From: Laburnicola sp. R22_1
Taxonomy: Eukaryota; Ascomycota; Dothideomycetes; Pleosporales; Didymosphaeriaceae
Assembly: GCA_014281115.1 (NCBI GenBank)
Contig: JACONQ010000005.1
Span: 3,658,001 to 3,722,000 of the forward strand
Reading direction: 5' to 3'
Length of the DNA: 64,000 bases
Shown: one piece after another, positions 52,883 through 62,699 of the stretch
How positions within the stretch are numbered: position 1 is the first letter of the stretch
How the letters are laid out: the number at the start of each line of letters is the position of its first letter
The notes under the pieces: model-generated
Seen by the model: the letters and a program-made list of their open reading frames with translations, nothing else
What the model was told of the DNA's origin: nothing
Databases searched by the model: none
Translations under genes and position numbers: made by a program

Positions 52883-54054
52883 ATGCCGCACGCCGTCCGT
52901 CACTCCGCTTCCTCCTCCATGTCGCGGCCGTCGACGACGTCTGACGCCTCCGCCAACGCCTTCCCCAGGCCGGCGGGCGTTAACCTGCTAGTGCCTGAGA
53001 CGGCTGGCGACCAGGCACGTCTCTCGCCCTCGCGATCCACCTTTTCTTTTGAATCGTCGCCCAAGTCGGTGCTGGACACTGAGCGCAAAACCAGCGGCGA
53101 CCACGGCAGAGCGCCCTCCAGCTGCGACGTGGTGAGGCCCAACGGCTCGCGTCAGCGTGCGCAGTTCTACGAAGAGCAATTCGCCTACAAGGGCGATTCC
53201 ATCTCGTCTGCCCGCGACCGCGTGACCAGAGATGCGCCCATCATTGCCGACCTGCGCACCAATGTGATTGTACGCTTCTTCCTATGCACTCACTCGAACC
53301 TCTGCTAACCAAGCCGCAGATCAAAGATGAGTATACATTGGTTACGGACCTCTCCCACCATCTTTCCGCTCGCTACCAGCGGCCCGAATCGTCCATCATG
53401 ATCACAGTCGACCACTCCGCATGCCTTCTCCTAGGCGGCTCGTTTGAGCCCACCTACATCCTCACCATCACCGCTCTCCCCATCCAGCTCCAGCAGACGA
53501 CTAACAAACGCAACGCCGCCCTCATCCAAAACTTCATGGTCGAATCCCTCGGCGTCCCCTTGGAGCGCGGCATCATCAAGTTCGTGCCCATCCAGGAAGA
53601 TTGCATGGCAACGAACGGCTTGACTGTGCTCGGCGAGATTGAGCGACTGGAACGCCAGCAGGCCGAGGAAAACGGCGGATCGGGACTGGCACGCGCAGTC
53701 ACAAAGAGCTCGAAGCGATCTGCCGTCACCAAGGCCAAGAGTAGCTTCCAGCTCGCTCTCAATGCTTCCCGGGCTGACCATGGTGCAAGAGCAGTTGTCA
53801 CCCCTCCGCTTTCTAGCCCTAGCCCGCTCGACTCCTGGGTTACGATCGACCGAGACGATCCCGACACTCTACATCCCATCGACAGCAAATTCACCAACAA
53901 GTTTTCTGTCAACCGCAAGCCCTCGATGCTAGGCGAGTTGAAGTCCAAGGCCAGCTCCGCGACTCTGAACGTGCCAGGTGCATCGCCAAACGCTACTGCT
54001 GCACCCAAGCTCGGCAAGCGAAAGAGCATGTTGGCCATGTTCAAGAAGCGGTGA
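52883..54054 (+). CDS. MIF-domain protein (tautomerase superfamily, embedded domain)
   Basis: Exons 52883-53269 and 53320-54054; intron 50 bp (GTACGC, GCTAACC, CAG), phase 0; 373 residues. A disordered Ser/Pro-rich head of about 115 residues precedes a macrophage-migration-inhibitory-factor fold (about 118-240): APIIADLRTNVI, SIMITVDHSACLLLGGSFEP, LTITALP, NFMVESLGVPLERGIIKFVP. The Ser/Lys-rich tail ends KRKSMLAMFKKR. In true MIF the catalytic Pro is the free N-terminal residue. Here the matching Pro119 lies inside the chain, so classic tautomerase activity is unlikely and a scaffold or binding role is more plausible. Such embedded MIF domains occur in filamentous ascomycetes without a known function. 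The upstream in-frame ATG at 52760 is less likely because the region is a repetitive leader. Confidence 0.85.
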
Positions 54055-55599
54055 ACCCGACGGTCTGGCTTGCGGTCCGTCGTCTAGGATGCGCGCCAGC
54101 CGAGCAATCTTGCCCATCTATCTACCCGACATATCGATTCACTGTACATAGTTTAACCCAGCCACATAATGTCGTCACGATAATGCTCGGGTGCGGATTT
54201 TGGTCTGCCCGCAGGCACCCCAATGGGATTTGTCCATTCGGCATGACAACAAAACAAAGGGGGGCGGTAATGACGTTATGGCGTTTTTTTTTTTGGAGGT
54301 GGGGGGTTTGGGCTGGACTGGACTGACTGGTTCGGCATGCATCTGCTTTGAGATGGTTAGATACCCTTTATGGTGGTTGCATTTTTGTTTATCTTATCTT
54401 TCTTTTTGAGCATGGGGCTGGTGGTCTACTGGAGACGGAGTTGAAGACGGACATGAACATGGACATGAACATGAGGCGTGTACCTACCTATTTATTACCT
54501 GTTTACTTACCTAGCTAGCTAGCTACTTGACGAAGACGAAGATAATATTGTTAATACTACACATAGCTATGGTCTGTCTATCTAGCGCTTTGTTATTCGC
54601 GAGGCGAGCGTGGAGTCTATGTATGTATGTAGCGCGGAGCGTGGCTTTGGCTTTGGTTTTGGCTTTGGTTTTGGCTTTGGGATTTACATCGCTGACGCTG
54701 GCGCCGATCTTATGCCTTCATACATACAATAAAGTCTGCACATCACATCGCACGTATACCCCAGAGCGGTGTGTACAGCAGTACTACATGCGACATGTGG
54801 CGCTCATCCATCAGCCATCAGCCATCTCTCATGCTCGCCTATCTACCTACTACCCAACTAGCTAGCTGCTAACTACCTAGGTAGTTTCCGCAAGGCGAAG
54901 CGACGTAGAAGCGACACTACGCTACGCGAGGCCTCTACATAATGCGTTAAAGTTGGCGTCATGTTCAGCTGGAAATGGTATGGGGGCGGTTTGTGGCGCT
55001 TTTTGGCGCTTTGTGGGGCGTGGGCGTCTGGGCCTCATCTTAGCCTTGGGGATGTTGGAACTGGGTTGGGGGAGGGGCATTGGGTATCGGGGTTGCCGAT
55101 GGGTGTGGGTGTAAGAGCTGAGGGGAGGTGTGGTGTCTGGGATCGGGGGCGGGTATGGTATAGTATGTATGAGGTTTGATAGATGGATGGATGGCTGGGT
55201 GGAGTATTCGCAGAAGATGGGGGAGGCGGTGGGGTTGTTGGTTCTGTGGGTGTTGGGGTTGGTGGGTCACGGGTGTGTGTGTGTTGAGATGGGTATTTTG
55301 AATTTGAGATAGACTCTTGGTATCTATAAAGTATGGGGAATGCGAGGTATCTGGTTTAGGGTTCCAAGGGTCTAGTTCTGAGCGTATTTGAAATATGTAA
55401 CGATGATGAAGATTGACTACCTGCTCTCCATTATAAATATCTAGTGAGCCGTCGTAAACGCATGAGATACGATAATGTGAGATGATACGAGTGGCTTGAA
55501 TAGGTTCTTAACCATACGTAGTGAGTTTTACATCGGCGTGCTAGTCCCAATCTCCAGAAGCGATCCTACTCCGTAAAAGAAGTACCTCGTTAGCATCCA
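54055..55599. other. Intergenic, simple-sequence rich, no gene
   Basis: The stretch contains GGCTTT/GGTTTT tandems at 54642-54681, CTAGCTAG and ACCTAGGT palindromes (near 54510 and 54880), and GT-rich tracts. It probably covers the 3' UTR of the MIF-domain gene and flanking non-coding DNA. Confidence 0.55.
54642..54681. repeat. GGCTTT/GGTTTT tandem repeat
   Basis: About six and a half units of a 6-bp motif alternate GGCTTT and GGTTTT. Confidence 0.85.
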
Positions 55600-56138
55600 T
55601 CATGACAACCCCAAAAGCACACTCCACCTGAACCTACCCGCCACACTCTCCCCCAGTACCATGGCCGTCCCATTCCCCATCCTCGTAGGCACAGCCGTCG
55701 CGCTTAGCGTGCCCACCGCCTTCGTCGCCGTCGCATCACCCCCAACCGTCACAAACACCATCCCCAGCCCGCTAACCCCCGCCGTTGACGTAGCCACCTC
55801 TATTACTAACGTTACCGCCTTACCCTCCCTCGCAAATGCAAAATTCCCGCTATAACTTAACACAGGGCCCTTGTTCCTAATACTCTCCTACAAAAAGTCT
55901 TTTATATATATCTTCAGATAATACGCTCGCTCCCCGTGGGGGAACCCGAAGCCTCGACTGCCGTTTTGCGGATTGGGAATCTGCCAGGTGAAGGAGCCGG
56001 TGTTGGGCGCGTGCCACGCGATGGTGCCGCAGAAGGGGCTGCGGGACCAGCGGTGGCAGGGCGAGAGGAGGTCGCGGCTGAAGCCCCACGACGTCTTGTC
56101 TGGCGAAGTGGAGGTTGGGTTGAGTTGAACCTAGGATC
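55600..56138 (-). pseudogene. 3' part of a GPI-type surface protein gene, broken
   Basis: On the minus strand one frame runs from the AT-rich border (about 56138) through TIAWHAPNTGSFTWQIPNPQ and GFPHGERAYYLKIYIKDFL, meets a single TAG (near 55905), and continues in the same frame with ESIRNKGPVLSYSGNFAFA, VTLVIEVATSTAGVSG, and a C-terminal GPI-like end (GESVAGRFRWSVLLGLS). The W-x-GSFTW block recalls Kre9/KNH-type or Ser-Thr-rich cell-surface proteins. The 5' part is missing: the frame dissolves into transposon-type AT-rich sequence. The TAG is what CAG becomes by CpA->TpA change, so RIP spreading from the adjacent repeat is the simplest cause. Confidence 0.6.
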
Positions 56139-56453
56139 ACGCGACTTCCTAATTAGGACTAATGTAGCTTAGTAATTGTATACTATAGCCTATAGTTTTT
56201 TTTTGCGACTAAGAGGTTTCTAATAAAAAGATAATAATAATAGCAGTTATCCCTTCTACTATAGTAGACACAGAAAAGCGGTTTAAGGTATTAATAAAAA
56301 GGGTTAGTAAGATATCCTAACCTACGCAGGCTTAATTTAAAAGAGATATTAAAAAGATAATTAATACTAAATAAATAATATAACTACTATAGCCTATATA
56401 AAAACTACGCCTATATATATAATTAAACTATTACTATTATTAGTAATTATACT
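56139..56453. other. AT-rich border DNA, nothing identified
   Basis: Transition from GC-normal to RIP-altered DNA. No frame or repeat end that I can support. Confidence 0.5.
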
Positions 56454-56589
56454 ATAACGTATTCTATTAGTAAGCCGGCCATATTAGTAAGCCGGCCACT
56501 TTTCTTTAGCACGACTAACACTTTAGTAACTCTAATATGTCTCTATAACACAATGCGATATTAGTTAACTAAGAAGGCAGAATTAACCT

Positions 56590-57977
56590 TACTTTTAAGG
56601 TCTATACTTCTGGCTAAATTTAAAGCCTATAACGCGTAGCTATTACCTTAAATATTAAACACTAGCGCCTCTCTAATTAGCTTTATAAAATTACTTTACG
56701 CGCCTAAACTTAACTAGAGATTTAGAAACTTATTATAACTAAAGAGTAGACAATTATCTAATATATTCTTAACCTTAATTTGCGAGAATTTGCGCCCTAG
56801 CTATGCGAGATAGAAGATATAGCTAACAAACTGCTAGGTATATATAGTGGCTAGCCTAGTAGTAAGCGCTAAGCTAAGCGCTTTATAACACGCTTAGCTA
56901 AGCTTAAAATAGCCTTTAATTAAGCTAAAGACTGCTAGAGAATACTCTAGAAGGATCTAGAGATAATTAGCGCGTAGTTTAAGCTGGTAGAGGATACTAA
57001 AGCTAAGTATAGCGTCTATAATAACAACGTGCACAACTTTAATAAGACTAGCTTCTAGATAGACGTTATTAGCTTAATAAAGGTTATTATAGGTGTAGAG
57101 AAACATACTTAACCTAAGCTTATTTAGCTAGGTAATTATAAGTAGGTTACTATTATCTAGAGTATTTACGCTGCTAGGTATATAACCCCACCTTTTATTA
57201 TTTATAAAGGACGCGTCTATATCTCTATATAGTATAAGGAGGCAAATATACTACGTAATTAGAAGCTCTTAGTCTTTAAAAATAGCTAGACTAATAATAT
57301 GCTTAGTCTAGAGTGGTTAAAGCATTTTAACGCGCATACAAAGGCGCGCTAGATGGAGGAGTACAGGCTACTTATTTTAGACGGCTATAAGAGCCACCTT
57401 AACTAGGATTTTAAGGACTACTATCTTGAAAATAAGATCCTTACCCTCTGCATGCCACCTTACTTATTCACGTCCTCTAGCTGCTTAACGTGGTCTGCTT
57501 CTCGCTATTAAAGCGTAAGTACTCTTAGCGCGTTAGAGACTTAGCACGCAGGCGCGTCTTTTATATTAATAAGAAAGGCTTCCTCCTAGCCTTTAAAGAC
57601 GCGTTTTTTAACGTGTTTATAAAGAAGAACTATTATAAGGCCTTATCTCTATTAACACGCAGGTAGTGTTAAATCGCCTTAAAGTATGGCTGCGTACTCT
57701 ACTAGCACCCCTACTATAGGAGACGCTATAGTAATTAAAAACACTAAGCAATACGCATAAGTTTAGATTCTAGTTAAAGCTAGTAAGTAACTCCTTTACT
57801 TAATTGCCTATTATAGCTTAGGCTGACTTCTCTTAGCTTATAAAAGGTAGTAAACTTATGCTATATTAAAACGCTCTTTTAACCGCCCGCGTCTATAAGC
57901 TTAAGGAGCAATTAGCAATAATAACTAAGCGGAAATTACGTAAAAGAAAGCGAATCTAGCAGGGTGAGACTATAGAG
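56590..57977 (+). pseudogene. Fot1/pogo transposase, heavily RIP-altered
   Basis: Legible blocks in plus-strand order are LCEIEDIANKLLGIYSG, the helix KRFITRLAKLKIAF, a catalytic-region remnant VHNFNKTSF (family FDETGF, here D changed to N and E to K), PPFIIYKGRVYIS, YRLLILDGYKSHLN (second Asp kept) and MPPYLFTSSS. Two of the substitutions destroy catalytic residues, beyond the many stops. The C-terminal tail is split off by the nested insertion and resumes at 61922, where RCRTCGGTRYNART is the remnant of a zinc knuckle. Confidence 0.75.
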
Positions 57978-58132
57978 TACAGTCAACTCTCGTTATAACG
58001 ATGTCCGTTTTAGCGATATCCTCGATATAGCGATATTTTTCGCTTGCACGGATTCAACTCCACACAATCTACCCCTATATCCGATATTCAATATCTAATA
58101 CCACTTCAGCGCCAAGTATCGTTATAGAAGCT

Positions 58133-59537
58133 ATGGGCCGCAAGGGGATATCCAATCATGAGAGGAAGGCTCTCCGCGCCTGGGCCTTCTCTCAGCAACC
58201 ACAGCCACGACAGAAAGCTATCATCGCATGGTTTGAAGCTGAATTTGGCAGAAAGCTCTCCCAATCAACTGTATCTGAGTCTCTCGACAATCGCTTTCAA
58301 CACCTCGACGCCCTACCTGCCTCCGCCTCCGCCTCCGCCTCCGCCTCCGGTACATCCATATCCGATACAGCCTACCGCTCACGAGCGGCTGCCTGGCCTC
58401 TGCTTAAGTCTATCCTGTATGAGTGGCAGCAGGGAATACAAGTGCGAGGGGGACTAGTATCAGGCGATATACTTGCTAAGAAAGCTCGAGAGATCTGGCG
58501 TCAGATTCCAGCCTACCAGGGCCAGGCTATTCCTGAGTTCTCGTCTGGCTGGGTATCAAAATTCAAGCAGCGATATAGGATAGCAGAGGTTACACAGCAC
58601 GGCAAGCAGAGCTCTGTACCAACGCAAACAGCAGCCAAGATGGTAGATGTACAGAACATCTGCATCCGATACCCAGACAGCGATATATTCAACATGGACG
58701 AGACTAGGCTATACTAGAGGTGGGCAATATCAAGAGGGCTAGCTACTGCCTCAATGCCTGGTGTTAAGAAAGATAAAGCTAGGGTATCTATCATGCTCTG
58801 CTGCAACGCTACTGGTACTAAGCGCGTAGCACCATAGGTGATAGGAAAGTCAAAACAGCCTCGAGCTTTGCGAGGAGTTAATATATTAGCTATTGGCTGT
58901 GTCTAGGGGGCCTCCAAGAAGGGCTGGGTAAACACATCTATTATGGCTGAGTGGCTTGCTGCATTCTATAGCTATATTGGCTTAAGGAAGGTTGTTCTTC
59001 TTATAGACAACTACTCGGCCCATCTTTCTAGCCTTCAACAATCGCCGCCTCCGTCCAATATCGCGATCCAGCTCTTACCAAAGAACTTAACAAGCATGTA
59101 TCAGCCTCTTGATCAGGGTATCATCCAGAACTTCAAGACCTACTACCGGAGGCAGTGGCTAGCGTTCATGGTTAAACACTACAACCTTAGCCTTAATCCA
59201 TTCAAATTTATGACGATTCTCTATACGCTCCACTAGATAGCTGAATTATAGCTGCTCGATATTAAGGATACTACTATCCTACACTGCTACATCAAGAGCA
59301 CGTGCATCCCGAAGAGGTGGCTAGATCCTAGCTCTGGACTTGATAGAGAGGAGCCAATAGAGAGTCTATATCAGGCTACTGCCCAGGCTGGCCAGATCCA
59401 GGATCCTATGGCTATAGAGAACTTTCTCAATCCAGTAGATGAGGATTTAGAGGAGGAAGAGGAGGATACATCCCTACAGGATATCGTAGTTGCTCAGCTA
59501 GGGCTTGTTCAAGGATTAGAGGAAGAGGAGGAGGTGC
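58133..59537 (+). pseudogene. pogo/Tigger transposase with CENP-B-like DNA-binding domain
   Basis: The start MGRKGISNHERKALRAWAFS opens a Psq/CENP-B-type HTH, followed by an AS-repeat coded by GCCTCC units (about 58318-58347) and a Tc5/CENP-B HTH (WVSKFKQRYRIAE). The DDD core reads IFNMDETRLY, VVLLIDNYSAH and SMYQPLDQGII, so all three catalytic aspartates are still there. In-frame stops occur at 58717, 58838, 58903 and 59234 onward, all TAG/TAA readable as C->T changes of Gln or Trp codons. The acidic end (LEEEEEVL) is cut by the innermost insertion. It continues after 61640 with VAEALQAVQVLLCYQEY, then further stops. Confidence 0.82.
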
Positions 59538-59539
59538 TA

Positions 59540-61637
59540 CCATGTTTCATCACCCGACGATCGGCCCCACCTGACGATCGATTTGGCAGGGCCCGTGCGT
59601 ACAACTTTTGAAGCTGTACAACGCAATACAAATTGTATACAGGCTAGATTTTTTGGTGGAGAGCTTTTGAGGGGCATAGGAGACAATCGCGATACTTTAT
59701 TAGGTGCGATAACGCTCAGGGAGCCGTAAAGAGCGACCCCGGCGTGTACGCGCTGGCGTAGGCGCCACATCTACAACAGATGAAAAGTTGTACTCTACAT
59801 CCTCCTCATCAATTAAAGGAGGTGTAATAGCCTTCTCCTTGCCCTTACGCGTCACCTTGGAGGTGTTTTGGAGTAGGAGAGGAGCTTCTTGGATGCCTTT
59901 GGGGGCCTTGCTTTTGGTGCCCGAAGCGCCTGGGTTGACGCCAGGGCCCTGGGCGCGCTCCTCCTTTGTATAGCCTTTGTACGCCTCCGCTCCTCCTGGA
60001 TAGCCTTCCTCTGCTCCTTCTCTTGCTCCTTAGCCTTTGCCTCCTGATCTTTTTGTGCCTGGCGTTGGCGAGCTTCCTTGACCTTTGTGGGGGACCAAAA
60101 TATGGCGCCACCAGCGTAATTTGTAGGTGGTTCAAGCAGTAGAGGCTTTCCTTGCGTAGGGCGCTTCTTCTGGGCTAGCGCTTCTCGTAAACGCTTATTT
60201 TCATAGTTCAGGAGGGCGTTGCGCACTGAAATTGAGTGCATAGTGCGGGAGAGCTGCCGGGACCCCTCAGCGTAAGTATCAGCGACAACCTGGCGCAAGA
60301 GTCTCTCAATTTTACGCCAATCTGAAGCGCTAAGTACAGAAGAGCTGCTATCGCTTGAGGATGGCCGCTCTGGGTCCATATTATTAAAGCGCTGAAGGAT
60401 TACTTAGGGGTTGAAAGGCACTAGGCCAGTGGCCTTAAAGGCGCTGCAGATCGTATTTTCTTGAAAGGAGCACTGCCAGGCCCTCTCAAACATAGCGAAG
60501 AAGTCGCGCTTTGTGACTCTTGAGAGGCCCTGGCACTTATCCAAATACTCAGTAAGTTCAGCAGAGTAGGCAGTGCTGAGAGGCTTGAATAGCGCGACGT
60601 CAAGCGGCTGGAGCGTATGGGTTGAATGAGGTGGATAGATGGCCAGGAGGATCTTATTTTGATCGCAGTAGTTAATAAACTCCATTGTAACATGCGATCC
60701 ATGGCCGTCAAGGAGTAGTAGACGATAATCGCGGCGCGCCTTTGCCTTAGTCTCCCTGTCAAACACCTGTTTGACCCATGCTAGGCCTAAATCGTTGTTC
60801 GTCCATCCACTTGGTGATACTGCAAAGAGAGCTTTGTGTGAGGAGTCGTTAAAATCTTGTAACCAGGTGTCTTGTATATTGTTTGACTGCGCTTGATAAA
60901 TCAAGCAAGGCGTAAGAGAGCTTCCATCAGCGCAAATACATGCCAGCGTCGTAATCCACTCGCGATTGCCGTCCTGGAGCATTTGTTTAATGCCGCCGCT
61001 CTCATAGCGCTGTCGGGAGAAGACACGCTTCATTTTTGACAGCACCCCAATCAGGAAACCCTTCTCATCCATATTGTACATGTGGCGCTTGTCGACGTTA
61101 TACTGCTCAATCTTTTTACGTAGGAGCTCGAAATATAGGGCGTACTTGAAGGCAGAGTCGGCGCGTTTACGTGAGGCGTCTATACCAGAGGTCCAGTGCG
61201 AAAGTAGGTCGACTTTGTGGCGTCGTATAAATCGGTCAACCCAGTTTTTGCCAGCAGGCTTCCCAGCTATTTCTGATGCGAAATTTCGTATCATCTCCTT
61301 TGTAGGGGTAATCCTCGTTCGCAAAGGCCATCAATATATTGTAGAAGCTCAGTTTCCTGTTAGGAGTTGAGGAGGCGCTGGCTGTCGGCCAGCGCGTCGC
61401 GCGTGCCCTGCACCCTGCGATGCCGGCGCGACAACGTATTGCGATCGCAGCCATATTTTTGAGCGACTTTGGTGTAATTAGGCTTCTCAGAGATGCTCAG
61501 CGAGCTCAAATAGTCAAGAGCAGCACTTAATTCGGCCATATTCGTTGTATAGAGCGTTGCAAAAGGTGCCGAAGTTGGGCTGTTGAGGCGGAAAATCGAT
61601 CGTCCGGTGGGGCCGATCGTCAGGTGATGAAACACGG
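59540..61637 (-). mobile_element. Fot1/pogo-like transposon copy B, innermost layer
   Basis: Inverted repeats of about 46 bp start CCATGTTTCATCACCCGACG at the left and end with the complement of CCGTGTTTCATCACCTGACG; flanked by TA (59538-59539 and 61638-61639). Length 2098 bp, one minus-strand gene. This is the youngest layer and has the fewest lesions. It belongs with copy A (13543-15677). Confidence 0.88.
59852..61539 (-). pseudogene. Fot1/pogo-like transposase of copy B, few lesions
   Basis: It starts MAELSAALDYLSSLSISEKP, with HTH KYGCDRNTLSRRHRRVQ and a second DNA-binding block NWVDRFIRRHKVDLL. The DDE core is intact: HMYNMDEKGFLIG, LLLLDGHGSHV, and YPPHSTHTLQPLDVALFKP. The C-terminal part keeps SASDWRKIERLLRQVV, GGAIFWSPTKV and a long Lys/Glu/Arg coiled coil. 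Lesions seen are a TAA after LLNS (61357), a single-base deletion in a C run near 61310 and a TAA after VPFNP (60404). The two stops are CAA->TAA type. With so few lesions a functional relative probably existed recently. Confidence 0.82.
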
Positions 61638-61921
61638 TACCTCCTCCTGCTCCAAGCGTTGCAGAGGCTCTTCAGGCTGTACAGGTTCTACTCTGCTATC
61701 AGGAGTATTAGGAGACTGCAAAGTATGAGGATATATCCTATATGAAGCGGCTAGAGAGGTCGTTGAAAGCTTAGTCAATCAGAAGTATGAGGCAGTCAAC
61801 AATTTCGGAGTGGCTGCAAGTCCGCCAAGACTAGCTTAATAATCATCGATTAAACGATATTTCGATATAACGATAGAATTTGCTGTGCACGGATTAATCG
61901 TTATAACGAGAGTTGACTGTA

Positions 61922-62610
61922 TAGTACTGCAGCAGCATAGGTAGCTACTAAGATGTTATAGGCGCCTTAGCGATTAAAAAAGACTTATAGTAGTAGTAAT
62001 TAAGAAAGAGCCTAACTAGCTCTATAGCGCTGTAGAACCTGTGGGGGGACTAGATATAACGCGCGAATATATAAAAAAGACATAGAGGTATCTTTTAAAT
62101 TAGATATAAGTATAATGTATATAGGCTCCTTATTTAATAGCGATGAAATTAAAGAGTCATAATATAAGTTAGTCGTGCTAAGGAAAAGTGGCCGGCTTAC
62201 TAATATGGCCGGCTCACTAATAGAATATGTTATTTATATTATATTAGAAAAATTTTTAAGTGCGTATATATATCTATAGTATCTAGATAGCTTTATATAT
62301 ATCTATATACTAAAAGCGCTCTAAATATATTTATAATACTATTTTTTTAGTATATATATATATATATAAGATTATATAAAAATACGCACCTATATTACTA
62401 GTGTACCTAGGATACCTAGAACACTTATAGCACTTATACTATTAAAATAATACTAATTAATTAGTAAATAAAGCTTTTAATTAGCTAGAATTTAAAAAAT
62501 GCTTAGTAAGCTACTTAGTAAGCTTTAAAAAAAGATTTCTTAAAGTATAAAGTTAAAGTCTCTTACTATATTAGAAAAGTTTTTTCTAAAAGGCTACTTA
62601 ACTATATATA
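61922..62610. other. End of outer transposon, then AT-rich DNA
   Basis: 61922-62233 is the C-terminal coding remnant and right inverted repeat of the outer Fot1/pogo element. 62234-62610 is AT-rich with TATATA tracts and shows nothing identifiable. Confidence 0.6.
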
Positions 62611-62699
62611 TATATAACATTAATTCTACTTAAAAGTAGGATAATAAAGGCTTTTATCTTAAATAATATAATAAAAAAGCAGAGTCCTCTACTTAGTAA
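62611..62699 (+). repeat. Copy of ~120-bp terminal-repeat family, cut short
   Basis: Starts TATATAACATTAATTCTACT and runs to CTACTTAGTA, where the other copies continue with ATTAAAAAG. The break coincides with the start of a Fot1-like element, which therefore inserted in it. Confidence 0.7.

Larger units (their letters stand above)
57980..61919 (+). mobile_element. pogo/Tigger-like transposon, middle layer
   Basis: Ends CAGTCAACTCTCGTTATAAC and the exact complement, flanked by TA (57978-57979 and 61920-61921). The innermost element (59540-61637) is inserted in its transposase gene; without it the length is 1840 bp. The transposase has only a handful of TAG/TAA codons, so it suffered far less RIP than its host element. 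Confidence 0.87.
56454..62233 (+). mobile_element. Fot1/pogo-like transposon, outer layer of a three-deep nest
   Basis: Inverted repeats of about 68 bp bound it: left ATAACGTATTCTATTAGTAA..., right its complement with ATAACA for ATAACG. Each end carries a 17-bp tandem ATTAGTAAGCCGGCCAT, then CACTTTTC-TTAGCACGACT. Without the inner nest (57980-61919) the element is about 1.84 kb. The coding part is full of TAA/TAG codons, the strongest decay of the three layers, in keeping with its being the oldest. Confidence 0.82.
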
